Below are positions 1-7,804 of a DNA stretch of 43,341 nucleotides, piece after piece. Source of the DNA: Caldifarciminota bacterium (lineage in GTDB: Bacteria; Hydrothermota; Hydrothermia; LBFQ01). Both the position numbers and the translations under genes were made by a program. Position 1 is the first letter of the stretch; each line of letters opens with the position of its first letter. The notes below the pieces were generated by a model that made no database searches, was not told the origin of the DNA, and saw only the letters and a program-made list of their open reading frames with translations. The stretch lies in contig JALWYV010000049.1 of the NCBI GenBank assembly GCA_027003075.1, forward strand, positions 1 to 43,341, given 5' to 3'.

Positions 1-1691
1 GACATGGCGAGGAGCTTTATCTGCTCAAGGAGTTCCCTGTTGGCGCTCGTGATGGTGAGGTTTTTGTGGTCCTTTCTGACGTGACCGTCGGCGTCAATGT
101 AGCCCTGTATGAAGGCCTTCCGCTGGTTCTCCGGCAGGGTATAGACCCAATCGGGGACCCGCTTCGTTCTGGCGTTCCCTCCAAGTCCTATGCTCCTTAT
201 GAAATCAACTATCTCCACGCTCCCCGTTCTGAGAACGACCCCCCGCCTCTGGAGTTTGATACCGAATACGTCCTCAAAGGTGCGGCGCACCTTCGGCTCG
301 GCGGGGTCGTCTTCCGGTACGGCGAAGTATACGCGGTTGTCGTCCGTATAACCGTCCCCGAGATAGAAACCGAGGAGCCACATCAGGTCCTCCGTGGTCC
401 TCTCCGGGAGTTTAACGGGCTTGTTCCCCCTGCGCTCCGGTGTGAAGTTGAAGGCGTAGGGTTTACCGTGGTCCGGTATCCTCCCGGCTATGGCGACGTA
501 GTCCCCCTCCCTTATATCCCGTAGGGGCATCCATCCGAGGGTCAGGAGTTTGCCAACCTTTCTGAGGACGAGGAAGGGATGGTTGTCAGTGGCCTTGACC
601 TCCCGGCCGTTCTGGAGGAGGAGCCTGTACACGGGACGCGGGGGATTAACCTTCTTGCCGACGACCCGGCTCCGCACTATCTTCATATCCGGCGTCAGGG
701 ACCAGACGTAGTCTCCGACGTTTATGTCCTTTATGGGGACGACGTCGTTGTTCTTGAAGATGTAGGAGTCCCCCGTCAGGCAGCCCAATTCTCCGTTAAC
801 CCACTCCACGAAGGCGTCCCGATAGGCGACGGCCCTCTTCGTCACTAAGTTGTATATGTGCTTCGCCCAGTTCTGGATGGTGGTATAACGGACGTGGGAT
901 CCCCTCTTTGCTATCACCTCAACGACGGCGGAATGGAGGGAACCGGAGGAGTAGATGGGGGCCGTACAGCCCTCAATATAATGCACTTTAGCCCCTTCTT
1001 CAACAATTATGAGTGTCCTCTCAAACTGACCGAAGTTCTCAAGGTTTATACGGAAGTAGGCCTGGAGAGGGAAGTCCACCTCCACCCCAGCGGGTACGTA
1101 GACGAAGGAGCCACCTGACCACACGGCCGTATTGAGGGCAGCAAACTTGTTGTCCGAGTAGGGTACGACGGTGCCGAAGTACTCCCTCACCAGGTCCGGA
1201 TACTCCCGGACGGCCGTATCCATATCCACGAAGATGACGCCCTTCTTTTCAAGGTCCTCCCTTACCCGATGGTATACGACCTCGCTGTCGTACTGGGCGC
1301 CCAGGCCCGCCAGCCACTTCCTCTCCGCCTCCGGCACCCCCAGCCTCTCAAACGTCCTCTTGATGGAGTCGGGAACGTCCTCCCAGCTACGGGCCTTGCG
1401 GTTGGGGTCGGTGGGTGAGGCGTAGTAGATTATCTTATCAAACATCCTCTCCACTTCGGAGAGGTCGGGGCCCCACGTGGGCATAGGCCTCCTTATGAAG
1501 TGTTCGTAGGCCTTAAGCCTTATCTCCCTCATCCAATCCGGCTCTCCCTTTATGTGGGAGATCTCCTCTATAAGCTCCCGGGAAAGACCGGGCTTTCCGA
1601 TGTACTTGTACTCTATCTCGTCGCGAAAGCCGTACTTGCTGTAGTCAAACTCCAGCTCCGGCTTCTCCGGTTTCTTGACTTCCTGTGCCAT
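1..1691 (-). CDS. sufB: SufB Fe-S cluster scaffold protein interrupted by a LAGLIDADG intein (partial, C-terminus off window)
   Basis: The minus-strand frame is open from the ATG at 1691 to the window edge (563 codons). Residues 1-303 read as SufB, the scaffold of the SUF iron-sulfur assembly complex, ending WVNGELG. A new domain then begins at Cys304 with CLTGDSYIF, a typical intein block A. Block B follows with T-D-N-H (His371). Two dodecapeptide LAGLIDADG motifs follow, LLGFYLGDG (near residue 444) and YIDADGHV (near residue 530). This is a Hint splicing domain with an embedded homing endonuclease. By family knowledge the host protein would resume with Ser or Cys after a terminal His-Asn; that junction lies outside the window. 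About 260 intein residues are visible with no stop or frameshift, so splicing looks intact so far. The gene has a -10 box 7 nt before the ATG and is divergent from the lipoprotein gene at 1758. Confidence 0.93.
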   Translation of the reverse strand, partial: MAQEVKKPEKPELEFDYSKYGFRDEIEYKYIGKPGLSRELIEEISHIKGEPDWMREIRLKAYEHFIRRPMPTWGPDLSEVERMFDKIIYYASPTDPNRKARSWEDVPDSIKRTFERLGVPEAERKWLAGLGAQYDSEVVYHRVREDLEKKGVIFVDMDTAVREYPDLVREYFGTVVPYSDNKFAALNTAVWSGGSFVYVPAGVEVDFPLQAYFRINLENFGQFERTLIIVEEGAKVHYIEGCTAPIYSSGSLHSAVVEVIAKRGSHVRYTTIQNWAKHIYNLVTKRAVAYRDAFVEWVNGELGCLTGDSYIFKNNDVVPIKDINVGDYVWSLTPDMKIVRSRVVGKKVNPPRPVYRLLLQNGREVKATDNHPFLVLRKVGKLLTLGWMPLRDIREGDYVAIAGRIPDHGKPYAFNFTPERRGNKPVKLPERTTEDLMWLLGFYLGDGYTDDNRVYFAVPEDDPAEPKVRRTFEDVFGIKLQRRGVVLRTGSVEIVDFIRSIGLGGNARTKRVPDWVYTLPENQRKAFIQGYIDADGHVRKDHKNLTITSANRELLEQIKLLAM

Positions 1692-1698
1692 AGAGAGT

Positions 1699-1704
1699 AT
1701 TCTA
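1699..1704 (-). promoter_or_regulatory. -10 box (TAGAAT) of sufB, leaderless type
   Basis: TAGAAT ends 7 nt before the sufB ATG. No Shine-Dalgarno sequence lies between them. The transcript should start at or next to the start codon. Confidence 0.6.
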
Positions 1705-1745
1705 AAGGGGAATCTTGACTTTTTGGGTCAGGATTACGCCGCCCT

Positions 1746-1751
1746 TAGAAT
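1746..1751 (+). promoter_or_regulatory. -10 box (TAGAAT) of the transglutaminase lipoprotein
   Basis: TAGAAT is separated by 6 nt from the GTG start at 1758. It diverges from the sufB promoter, so both units share about 40 bp of upstream DNA. Confidence 0.6.
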
Positions 1752-1757
1752 AGCGAC

Positions 1758-3140
1758 GTGAGAAGGATCCTGTTGCTTCTGCCTGTGGTCCTCGCTTGCG
1801 GTCAGAACGGTAAGACCAGCACTAAAGCCGATACGGGCAAGAAACCTGACTTCCACTTCGTGGGCAGCGTTTACATGCTCGGCCAGAGGGCGGGATGGGA
1901 GGAGATAAAGGCCTTTAAGACGGATAGCGGATGGGAGTTCAACGAGGAGATGTACATAAAGGTGATAATGCTCGGCCTCGTTAAGGAGATGAGGACCAGG
2001 CAGAGGGCCTTCGTGGGAGAGGACGGAGGAGCGAGAAACCTTTACTTTAACATGACCACGCAGGACGCCAGCGTTGAAGCGAGGGGGGAAGTGAAGGACG
2101 GGAAGTTTTACGTCACTTACAAACCGATTCAGGGATCTCCGCAGAGATTTCAGTACGACCTCGTAGGTCCGCTCCTAACACCCCAGACCTTCGTATTTGC
2201 TGCCACCGTAGGCCTGCTCAAAGAGGGAAAATACTCTTACTTTGATCCTTCCGTAGCCTCCTTTATGGATGCGGAGGTAACGCGGGAAAGTGATACCCTA
2301 TGGAAGTTAGACGCCCACGGTATAGTTGTGCGGGCGCACATCAAGGGCGGCAAACTCGTCCTCCAGAACCAGCCCCTCAAGATGGACATAGTGGCGGAGC
2401 CTCCGGAGAAGGCGAAGGCCCCGGTTGAACCCTTCAACGTCCTATCCCTGTACGCTGTACGTCCCACGGGCAAGCCCATCGGAGACCTGAAGACCCTCGT
2501 CCGTCTCGTTGTTAAGATGTACCCCCTGAAGGGGGACCTCACTCTGGACTTCGCCAACCAGAGGGTACTGAAGGCATCCGGTGACACCTTCGTAATTGAT
2601 ATCGGATATCCAGAAAACCTGAAAGGAATGGCAAACCCCCGTATTCCCGACAGCCTGAAGAAGTACCTCCAGCCCACCCAGTTCCTTGAGGTGAACGACC
2701 CCGAAATCCAGAGTCTGGCCAAAGAGATAACTAAAGGGAAACGCACGGACGTCGCCAAGGCGAGGGCCATATTTGAGTGGGTGTATGGCAATCTGGAGAA
2801 GAGGGGTTCCGTGACTATACCCACGGCCAAACAGGTACTGAGGGATCGGTACGGGGACTGCAACGAGCATGCCACCCTTTACGCCGCCCTGGCCAGAGCT
2901 GCCGGAATACCGACCGATATAATGGTCGGCTTAGTGTATCAGGGGGACGGCTTCTACTACCACGCCTGGAACGTCTCCTGGATCGGCGGCCGTTGGGTAC
3001 CGGTTGATCCGGTTTACGGTGAATTTCCAGCCAGACCCTACCGTATAGCCCTACAGCACGGTAGCCTTGAGAAACAGGCTACCATAATGTCCGTGATAGG
3101 TTCCCTGCACATAGAGATACTTAAGGCGGAACACGAGTAA
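1758..3140 (+). CDS. Lipoprotein with C-terminal transglutaminase-like domain
   Basis: A 460-residue protein. Its N-terminus MRRILLLLPVVLACG is a lipoprotein signal with a lipobox (LAC) and predicted lipidated Cys14. Residues 15-330 match nothing I recognise. Residues about 335-430 form a transglutaminase-like (papain-fold) domain. They contain GDCNEHA with the nucleophile Cys368, YYHAW with His402 and VPVDPVYG with Asp417, so the Cys-His-Asp triad is complete. Such domains in bacterial envelope proteins usually act as proteases or amide-bond enzymes; the substrate here is unknown. The start is GTG, chosen because the -10 box lies 6 nt upstream and the signal peptide begins there. The gene converges with the small regulator at 3142, 1 nt away. 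Confidence 0.85.
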   Translation: MRRILLLLPVVLACGQNGKTSTKADTGKKPDFHFVGSVYMLGQRAGWEEIKAFKTDSGWEFNEEMYIKVIMLGLVKEMRTRQRAFVGEDGGARNLYFNMTTQDASVEARGEVKDGKFYVTYKPIQGSPQRFQYDLVGPLLTPQTFVFAATVGLLKEGKYSYFDPSVASFMDAEVTRESDTLWKLDAHGIVVRAHIKGGKLVLQNQPLKMDIVAEPPEKAKAPVEPFNVLSLYAVRPTGKPIGDLKTLVRLVVKMYPLKGDLTLDFANQRVLKASGDTFVIDIGYPENLKGMANPRIPDSLKKYLQPTQFLEVNDPEIQSLAKEITKGKRTDVAKARAIFEWVYGNLEKRGSVTIPTAKQVLRDRYGDCNEHATLYAALARAAGIPTDIMVGLVYQGDGFYYHAWNVSWIGGRWVPVDPVYGEFPARPYRIALQHGSLEKQATIMSVIGSLHIEILKAEHE

Positions 3141-3141
3141 G

Positions 3142-3408
3142 TCAGGTCGCTACCCTCTGCTTCCTCAGGTACTCCCTGCCCTTTGGGGTTATTATCCATA
3201 TCTCCCCGCCCTTACCGACGGAGGGGCAGAGGTTCTTTAAAGAGCACACACCACAGGCGGAGTTGCATCCTACGTCCATGGCGTACCCCTTGCGGGACAG
3301 TACGGCGAGCATCTGGCGTACCGATTCTTCCGAGTACCCCGTCATGCGGGCGAGGTCCGATACCGAACGGGGTATAACCAACTTCTCTAATAGGTCAATC
3401 AGTACCAT
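3142..3408 (-). CDS. Small winged-helix regulator with a four-cysteine (FeoC-like) cluster motif
   Basis: An 88-residue protein. Residues 1-45 look like a helix-turn-helix/winged helix (VSDLARMTGYSEESVRQML, then LSRKGYAMDVG). A cysteine motif C-x3-C-x2-C-x5-C follows (CNSACGVC...LC), then a short wing strand and a basic C-terminus. This matches the layout of FeoC/SufR-like small winged-helix proteins that bind an Fe-S cluster, although the cysteine spacing is not exactly that of Klebsiella FeoC. ATG 3408 is preferred to the TTG at 3417 because TAGAAT ends 8 nt before it and overlaps the TTG. It sits about 1.5 kb from sufB, which suggests an iron or Fe-S sensing role, but this is inference. 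Confidence 0.65.
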   Translation of the reverse strand: MVLIDLLEKLVIPRSVSDLARMTGYSEESVRQMLAVLSRKGYAMDVGCNSACGVCSLKNLCPSVGKGGEIWIITPKGREYLRKQRVAT

Positions 3409-3416
3409 CCGTTTCA

Positions 3417-3422
3417 ATTCTA
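3417..3422 (-). promoter_or_regulatory. -10 box (TAGAAT) of the winged-helix regulator
   Basis: TAGAAT lies 8 nt before the ATG at 3408 and overlaps the upstream in-frame TTG. That argues against the TTG as start. Confidence 0.55.
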
Positions 3423-3469
3423 AGGGCGCAGACTTACCCCATTAAATGGCACGGATCCGACGGCACCTG

Positions 3470-3475
3470 TAAAAT
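3470..3475 (+). promoter_or_regulatory. -10 box (TAAAAT) of the DsbA-like gene
   Basis: TAAAAT is followed after 8 nt by the ATG at 3484, with no ribosome-binding motif between. Confidence 0.55.
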
Positions 3476-3483
3476 AATACCCT

Positions 3484-4029
3484 ATGCTACTGCTTTTAGT
3501 ATCGCAGCAGGTGGACGTGAAGACCCTTACCGAGGGGAGGAAACCGGTTATAGGAACGGAGGGCGCACCCGTCACGATAGTTATGTTCACGGACCCCGAT
3601 TGTCCCTACTGTCGCATGACTCACAGGAACGTTATAGAGTTCGCCCAGAGCAGGCCCGACGTGGCCTTTTACATCCGGTGGTTCCCTCTGAGGACGATCC
3701 ACCCCCACGCCCAGAAGAAGGCTGAGGTTCTGGCCTGTACGCCCACGAAGTACGTACCTGAGGTCGTAAGCATAATAGAGGAGCATTCCGCCCGTGAACC
3801 CTTTGACTGGACGTGGATAGCCCGCCTTGACGAGAAGACCGTACAGAAGATAAAGAAGTGCGTTGAGTCGGGAAAGGGTAAGAAGATCGTGGAGGAGGAC
3901 TTCCGTCTCGGATTTAAGCTCGGGGTTCAGGGAACCCCCACCTTCTTCATAAACGGGAAGAAACACGTAGGTGCCATGAGGTCCCCTCAGGAGGTGGAGA
4001 GGGTAGTTAACCAGTACACCGGTCAGTAA
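3484..4029 (+). CDS. DsbA/thioredoxin-fold thiol:disulfide oxidoreductase
   Basis: A 181-residue protein of the thioredoxin_4/DsbA family. The active site CPYC is at residues 40-43, in FTDPDCPYCRMTH. The cis-proline loop GTPTFFING lies near residues 150-158 (Pro152). A helical insertion between them contains two more cysteines. It probably forms or isomerises disulfides in exported proteins. The N-terminus MLLLLVSQQV is a very short hydrophobic stretch with no positive charge, so export is likely but unusual; a cytoplasmic location cannot be excluded. The stop overlaps the end of the convergent deacetylase gene by 7 nt. Confidence 0.85.
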   Translation: MLLLLVSQQVDVKTLTEGRKPVIGTEGAPVTIVMFTDPDCPYCRMTHRNVIEFAQSRPDVAFYIRWFPLRTIHPHAQKKAEVLACTPTKYVPEVVSIIEEHSAREPFDWTWIARLDEKTVQKIKKCVESGKGKKIVEEDFRLGFKLGVQGTPTFFINGKKHVGAMRSPQEVERVVNQYTGQ

Positions 4030-4946
4030 CCGAACAGATCCGGCACCTCCGATAGGGTGACAGGGAGATACCCCCTATCGTTCAGATACGAGAGGGTGAA
4101 TTTGAGGTTTAGTAGGGCCCTTTCGTGATCGTACGGACTCGTCCCCGGTAGAAGCTCAACGTTATGGAACATCATAACTAAAACCGTCGGATCACCCATT
4201 ATCCTCTCCGCCCTCTCCACGAGCCACCTAACTTCGTCCGGCCCCGATACCGTCGGCCTGAGCCACACCGTACCGAAGGTCCTCTTCAGTAGGTTCCTCA
4301 ACCTCCGTATCGGAACGCGGGGAACGATACCGTACAGGTACCTGTTCTTCGGGAGAACGGTTATCGGGACCTCCCATATACCCATATCACCGGGGACGTA
4401 GGGGTCCTCTCCGGACGGACGGTAAGGTACGACGGGGGACCTCCTGTGATCTACACCAGAGACGACGGAGAAAGGGGTAAAGGAGGAGTCCACCCTGTAC
4501 CTGAGCCTCTCAAGGAAGCGCAGGGTCCTCAGGGACGCCGCGAATCGCCCGGCCCTGTAAGAGAGTGGACGATGGCCGAAAGTATCCGTAAAGAGATCCG
4601 TAAGGTTCTTCAGCTTGTCCCATTCGGTGTGGGGGTCGTAATCGGTCGCCTTCTCCGTCGTTATCTCCGGTCTTAGTTTCCGGCCCGGTTCTACGAACTC
4701 ACCGTGGAGGTGGGTCCCTAACTCCGCCCCTTCCCTCTCCACGTCCTTGAGGAGGGAGACGCTCCCCGGATCCTCCATCACCTCCGGACTCAGCAGGTAC
4801 GTCGCCCGGAAACCGTACCGCTCAAGGAGGGGCTGGAGTACCTCCCCTACCCCTTCGTACACTCCCCTGAAACTGAGGGGGTACCTCACCTTCCAGCCGG
4901 GCCCCTTATCGCACTCCGTATCCACCGTAACCGCAAGGAACCTCAC
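4023..4946 (-). CDS. Polysaccharide deacetylase-like protein (NodB fold)
   Basis: A 307-residue protein resembling carbohydrate esterase family 4 and related WbmS-like deacetylases. The metal motif is VDTECD at the N-terminus (DTE rather than the usual TFDD). The second metal site is ELGTHLH, with the H-x-H pair, and SYRAGRF follows as the third motif. A late MMFHNVELLPG supplies another histidine. It probably removes N-acetyl groups from a cell-envelope or exopolysaccharide sugar. It starts at GTG, overlapping the topA stop by 4 nt (GTGA), so the two genes are translationally coupled. It has no signal peptide, which suggests action on a cytoplasmic or lipid-linked precursor. Confidence 0.8.
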   Translation of the reverse strand: MRFLAVTVDTECDKGPGWKVRYPLSFRGVYEGVGEVLQPLLERYGFRATYLLSPEVMEDPGSVSLLKDVEREGAELGTHLHGEFVEPGRKLRPEITTEKATDYDPHTEWDKLKNLTDLFTDTFGHRPLSYRAGRFAASLRTLRFLERLRYRVDSSFTPFSVVSGVDHRRSPVVPYRPSGEDPYVPGDMGIWEVPITVLPKNRYLYGIVPRVPIRRLRNLLKRTFGTVWLRPTVSGPDEVRWLVERAERIMGDPTVLVMMFHNVELLPGTSPYDHERALLNLKFTLSYLNDRGYLPVTLSEVPDLFGY

Positions 4947-6658
4947 GACTTGCCGGCCTTATCAAGTTTAGGTTTTAAGTCCCTGTAGAACTCCTTTATC
5001 AGGTGGTCGTAGGTCTCCTTTCCCTCCTCTATCCGGTCAAGGTCCTCTTCCATCTTCGCCGTGAACTCGTACTCAAATATGTCCGGAAAGTCCTTCAGCA
5101 GCTCGTCCAGTACTTTCTCTCCCCTTTCGGTGGGAGCAAGGGCCTTCCCGCGGCGGTATACGTACTTCCTGCGGAACAGGGTTGATATTATCGTGGCGTA
5201 GGTGGAGGGACGGCCTATGCCGAGCTTCTCAAGGGTCTCAACGAGGCTGGCCTGGGTGTACCTCGGTGGGGGTTTAGTCTCGTCCCTGACGAGTTCCAAT
5301 TTCTCCGCCTTCAGTTTCTCCCCTTCCTTCAGGTCGGGTATCTCCTCCCCTTCCCTGAGGTTGTAGGGCCACACCCTGGACCACCCGTCAAAGGTTATCT
5401 TCTTCCCCTCTGCTTTGAACTTCACCCCACCGGCCTCAAGTACCACCTCCCTCTTTTCGTACCGCAGGGGTGCCATCTGGCTGGCTATAGCCCTCCTCCA
5501 GATGATGTCGTAGAGTTTAACGAGGTCGTCGTCTATCTTGCCTTTGAGAGACTCCGGGGTTATATCCGGGTAGGTGGGACGTATGGCCTCGTGGGCCCCC
5601 TGTACGTTCCCCCTGTCCCTTCCGAAGGTCCTTCCCCTCGCCGGAAGGTACTCCCCCGGGAAGTGTTCCTTTACGTACTTCCTCAGGAGGTTCACGCCCT
5701 TACGGGATAGTCTGGTGGAGTCCGTACGGTGGTAGGTTATCAGACCCACCCTCTTGCCGTCTATCTCCACACCTTCAAACAGCTTCTGGGCGAGTTGCAT
5801 CGTCTTCTCCGCCGAGAACCCGAGGACGGTGTTGGCCACCTGCTGCAACGTGGATGTCTTCAGGGGTGCGGGCGGGGACTGTTTGACTTCCTTTTGCTCG
5901 TACTTTATTACGGTGAAGTCCTTTCCCTTCAGGGCCTCGTAGGTCTCCTTCGCCCTCTTTTCGTCTTTGAACTCCTTGACCGTTCGGGCCGTGAACCTGC
6001 TCCTACCCTTCTTTAGTTGAGCGTAGATGTGCCAGAAAGGCTGCGGTTTGAATTCCCTTATCTCCCTCTCCCGCTCCACTATGAGGCGGAGGGCGGCCGT
6101 CTGCACCCTTCCGGCGGAGAGTCCCCACCCCTTGATCTTCTTCCAGAGTATGGGGCTTATGAGGTACCCTACGAGACGGTCAAGGACGCGGCGGGCCTTC
6201 TGGGCCTCAACCTTCTTCTCGTCTATCTCCGTGGGGTTCTCCACGGCCTCCCTCACGGCGTCGGGCGTTATCTCGTAGAACAGTACCCGCTTTACGGGTT
6301 TCTTGAGCTTTTTGAGTTCCTCGGCGAGGTGGTAGGCTATGGCCTCACCTTCGCGATCGGGGTCGCTCCCGATGAGGATGTAGTCGCTCTCTCTGGCCAC
6401 CTTCTTTATGAAGGCGAGGGTCTTTCCCTTACCCCTTATGAACTCGTACTTAGGTTCAAACGTCTCAAGGTCAACGCCGAGTTCCTTCGGTGGGAGGTCC
6501 TTTATGTGGCCTTTGCTGGCGAGGACGACGAACTTTCCGCGCAGGTACTGGGCGAGGGTTCTGGCCTTCGTGGGAGACTCTACGAGCAGGAGAGGTTTCC
6601 CCTTCTCCGCCTTTTCCTTCTTCTTTTTACTCTTACTCTTCTTCGCCATTCCACCCAT
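4943..6658 (-). CDS. topA: DNA topoisomerase I (type IA), short form without zinc-finger tail
   Basis: A 571-residue type IA topoisomerase, which relaxes negative supercoils. After a lysine-rich N-terminal tail (KKSKSKKKKEK) comes the TOPRIM domain, with LLVESPTKA, ASKGHIKDLP and SDPDREGEA for magnesium. The catalytic tyrosine lies in GLITYHRTDSTR. The domain with IGRPSTYATII follows. The protein ends soon after the core at KLDKAGKS, with no CxxC zinc ribbons. The E. coli enzyme is about 865 residues, so this is a minimal version. The start could be the ATG at 6658 or the ATG at 6649 (MAKK). The gene overlaps the 3' end of a tiny upstream reading frame and the 5' end of the deacetylase gene. 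Confidence 0.95.
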   Translation of the reverse strand: MGGMAKKSKSKKKKEKAEKGKPLLLVESPTKARTLAQYLRGKFVVLASKGHIKDLPPKELGVDLETFEPKYEFIRGKGKTLAFIKKVARESDYILIGSDPDREGEAIAYHLAEELKKLKKPVKRVLFYEITPDAVREAVENPTEIDEKKVEAQKARRVLDRLVGYLISPILWKKIKGWGLSAGRVQTAALRLIVEREREIREFKPQPFWHIYAQLKKGRSRFTARTVKEFKDEKRAKETYEALKGKDFTVIKYEQKEVKQSPPAPLKTSTLQQVANTVLGFSAEKTMQLAQKLFEGVEIDGKRVGLITYHRTDSTRLSRKGVNLLRKYVKEHFPGEYLPARGRTFGRDRGNVQGAHEAIRPTYPDITPESLKGKIDDDLVKLYDIIWRRAIASQMAPLRYEKREVVLEAGGVKFKAEGKKITFDGWSRVWPYNLREGEEIPDLKEGEKLKAEKLELVRDETKPPPRYTQASLVETLEKLGIGRPSTYATIISTLFRRKYVYRRGKALAPTERGEKVLDELLKDFPDIFEYEFTAKMEEDLDRIEEGKETYDHLIKEFYRDLKPKLDKAGKS

Positions 6659-6752
6659 CTCCCCTGAAAAGTATCATGTACATGCTCCATGCGAACATGG
6701 CCGTTACCACACCCCATGCGAAGAGCATCATCAGTAGAGCGTCCAGACTCAT
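6633..6752 (-). CDS. Small single-span membrane peptide (39 aa)
   Basis: A short frame from ATG 6752 to TAA 6633 encodes 39 residues. It has one hydrophobic helix (LMMLFAWGVVTAMFAW...MYMILF) followed by an acidic tail (GDGWNGEEE). It has its own TATAAT box ending 8 nt before the ATG and fills the gap between the biotinyl-protein gene and topA. It overlaps the topA start by about 25 nt, so its translation may be coupled to topA. Small helices of this type occur as accessory subunits of transporters or oxidases; I do not recognise the family. The promoter and helix-like composition argue that it is real. Confidence 0.45.
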   Translation of the reverse strand: MSLDALLMMLFAWGVVTAMFAWSMYMILFRGDGWNGEEE

Positions 6753-6760
6753 AGAAGGGA

Positions 6761-6766
6761 ATTATA
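6761..6766 (-). promoter_or_regulatory. -10 box (TATAAT) upstream of the 39-aa peptide and topA
   Basis: A perfect TATAAT lies 8 nt before the ATG of the small peptide. It probably also serves topA and the deacetylase gene. Confidence 0.55.
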
Positions 6767-6772
6767 CCGGTG

Positions 6773-7237
6773 CTACTCCTCCCCGTCGCTCTCTATGACC
6801 GCGAGGGGCTGACCCTTGCTCACGCTTATCCCCGGATCAACGTACACGTGGGTAACCTTTCCGTCTATGTGGGCTTTCAGCTGCGTCCTCATCTTCATCG
6901 CCTCTATCACCACGACCGTGTCCCCCCGCTTAACCCTGTCTCCGACCTTCTTCTCAACGGCCACGACGAGGGCAGGCATGGGGGACTTTATGTGCTGTAC
7001 GGAATGGGAACGCTGCTCCTTAGTAAGGGAGGGAGGCGCCTTGTAGACCTTAACGGTGGCGTGCGCATCCGGTGTCTCCACGAGGACGCCTTCACCCGTC
7101 CGGGAAGTCCTGAAGAGGACGGGACGTCCGTTTATGAAGGTTATCTTCACACCATTGCACAGGTCGTGCGCCTTTATCTCCCCGTTTTTCAGGTCTATCT
7201 CGTGGATCTTGCCGTTATGTTCTACCCACCTCTTCAT
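6773..7237 (-). CDS. Biotin carboxyl carrier-type protein
   Basis: A 154-residue protein with a C-terminal biotinyl domain (residues about 83-150). The biotin-attachment motif IEAMKM has the modified lysine at position 115. It is preceded by the half-barrel motif IKSPMPALV and followed by [11 protein letters not shown]. Such proteins carry CO2 as the biotin-bound subunit of acetyl/propionyl-CoA carboxylases or decarboxylases. Residues 1-80 resemble the N-terminal part of carrier subunits from acyl-CoA or oxaloacetate systems. No biotin carboxylase or carboxyltransferase gene lies in the window. The ATG overlaps the dcd stop (ATGA). An HMG-CoA-lyase-like gene elsewhere in the window would fit a branched-chain acyl-CoA route, but the link is speculative. 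Confidence 0.85.
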   Translation of the reverse strand: MKRWVEHNGKIHEIDLKNGEIKAHDLCNGVKITFINGRPVLFRTSRTGEGVLVETPDAHATVKVYKAPPSLTKEQRSHSVQHIKSPMPALVVAVEKKVGDRVKRGDTVVVIEAMKMRTQLKAHIDGKVTHVYVDPGISVSKGQPLAVIESDGEE

Positions 7238-7791
7238 CTTTCCACCTTCGGTAGACTTATACCCTTCTGGCCCTGGTACTTGCCCCGGCGGTCGGCGTAG
7301 GAAGTGCGGGTTATCTCGTCGGACTCAAGGAATATTAGCTGGGCTATCCCCTCGTTGGCGTATATCTTTGCGGGCAGGGGTGTGGTGTTGCTTATCTCTA
7401 TGGTGAGGTAGCCTTCCCACTCCGGCTCAAGGGGGGTTACGTTAACGATTATGCCGCATCGGGCGTACGTACTCTTGCCTATGCATATGCCGAGGACGTT
7501 TCGGGGAATACGGAAGTACTCAACGGATCGGGCCAGACAGAAGGAGTTGGGGGGAATTATGCAGTGATCCCCCTTGTGGTGAACGAAAGACCTGTCGTCA
7601 AAGTTCTTGGGGTCCACGACCACCGTATGTACGTTGGTGAAGATGTAGAACTCGTCGGCCACCCGTATATCGTACCCGTACGAGGACAGCCCGTAGGACA
7701 CCTTCCCTTCCCTGACCAGAGACGGTTCAAAGGGTTCAATCATCCCGTATTCACGGGCCATCCTCTCAATCCACCTGTCGGACTTTACCAT
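7234..7791 (-). CDS. dcd: dCTP deaminase
   Basis: It deaminates dCTP to dUTP on the route to dTTP. The sequence matches the roughly 188-residue proteobacterial-type family closely throughout: [27 protein letters not shown], the trimer active-site stretch [19 protein letters not shown] and the C-terminal [14 protein letters not shown]. The Glu in LEPEWEG is the expected catalytic residue. ATG 7791 ([11 protein letters not shown]) is preferred to ATG 7800. The family usually begins with KSDxWI, and the -10 box TAAAAT at 7799-7804 overlaps the upper ATG. The choice changes only three residues. Confidence 0.93.
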   Translation of the reverse strand: MVKSDRWIERMAREYGMIEPFEPSLVREGKVSYGLSSYGYDIRVADEFYIFTNVHTVVVDPKNFDDRSFVHHKGDHCIIPPNSFCLARSVEYFRIPRNVLGICIGKSTYARCGIIVNVTPLEPEWEGYLTIEISNTTPLPAKIYANEGIAQLIFLESDEITRTSYADRRGKYQGQKGISLPKVER

Positions 7792-7798
7792 GGTGGCC

Positions 7799-7804
7799 AT
7801 TTTA
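7799..7804 (-). promoter_or_regulatory. -10 box (TAAAAT) of dcd
   Basis: TAAAAT lies 7 nt before ATG 7791 and overlaps the stop codon of the glycosyltransferase gene. It would give dcd its own start inside the gene cluster. Confidence 0.45.

Noticed and set aside
66-524. Plus-strand frames at the left end
   Set aside because: They are antisense to the continuous SufB-intein frame, which has clear block A, B and LAGLIDADG motifs.
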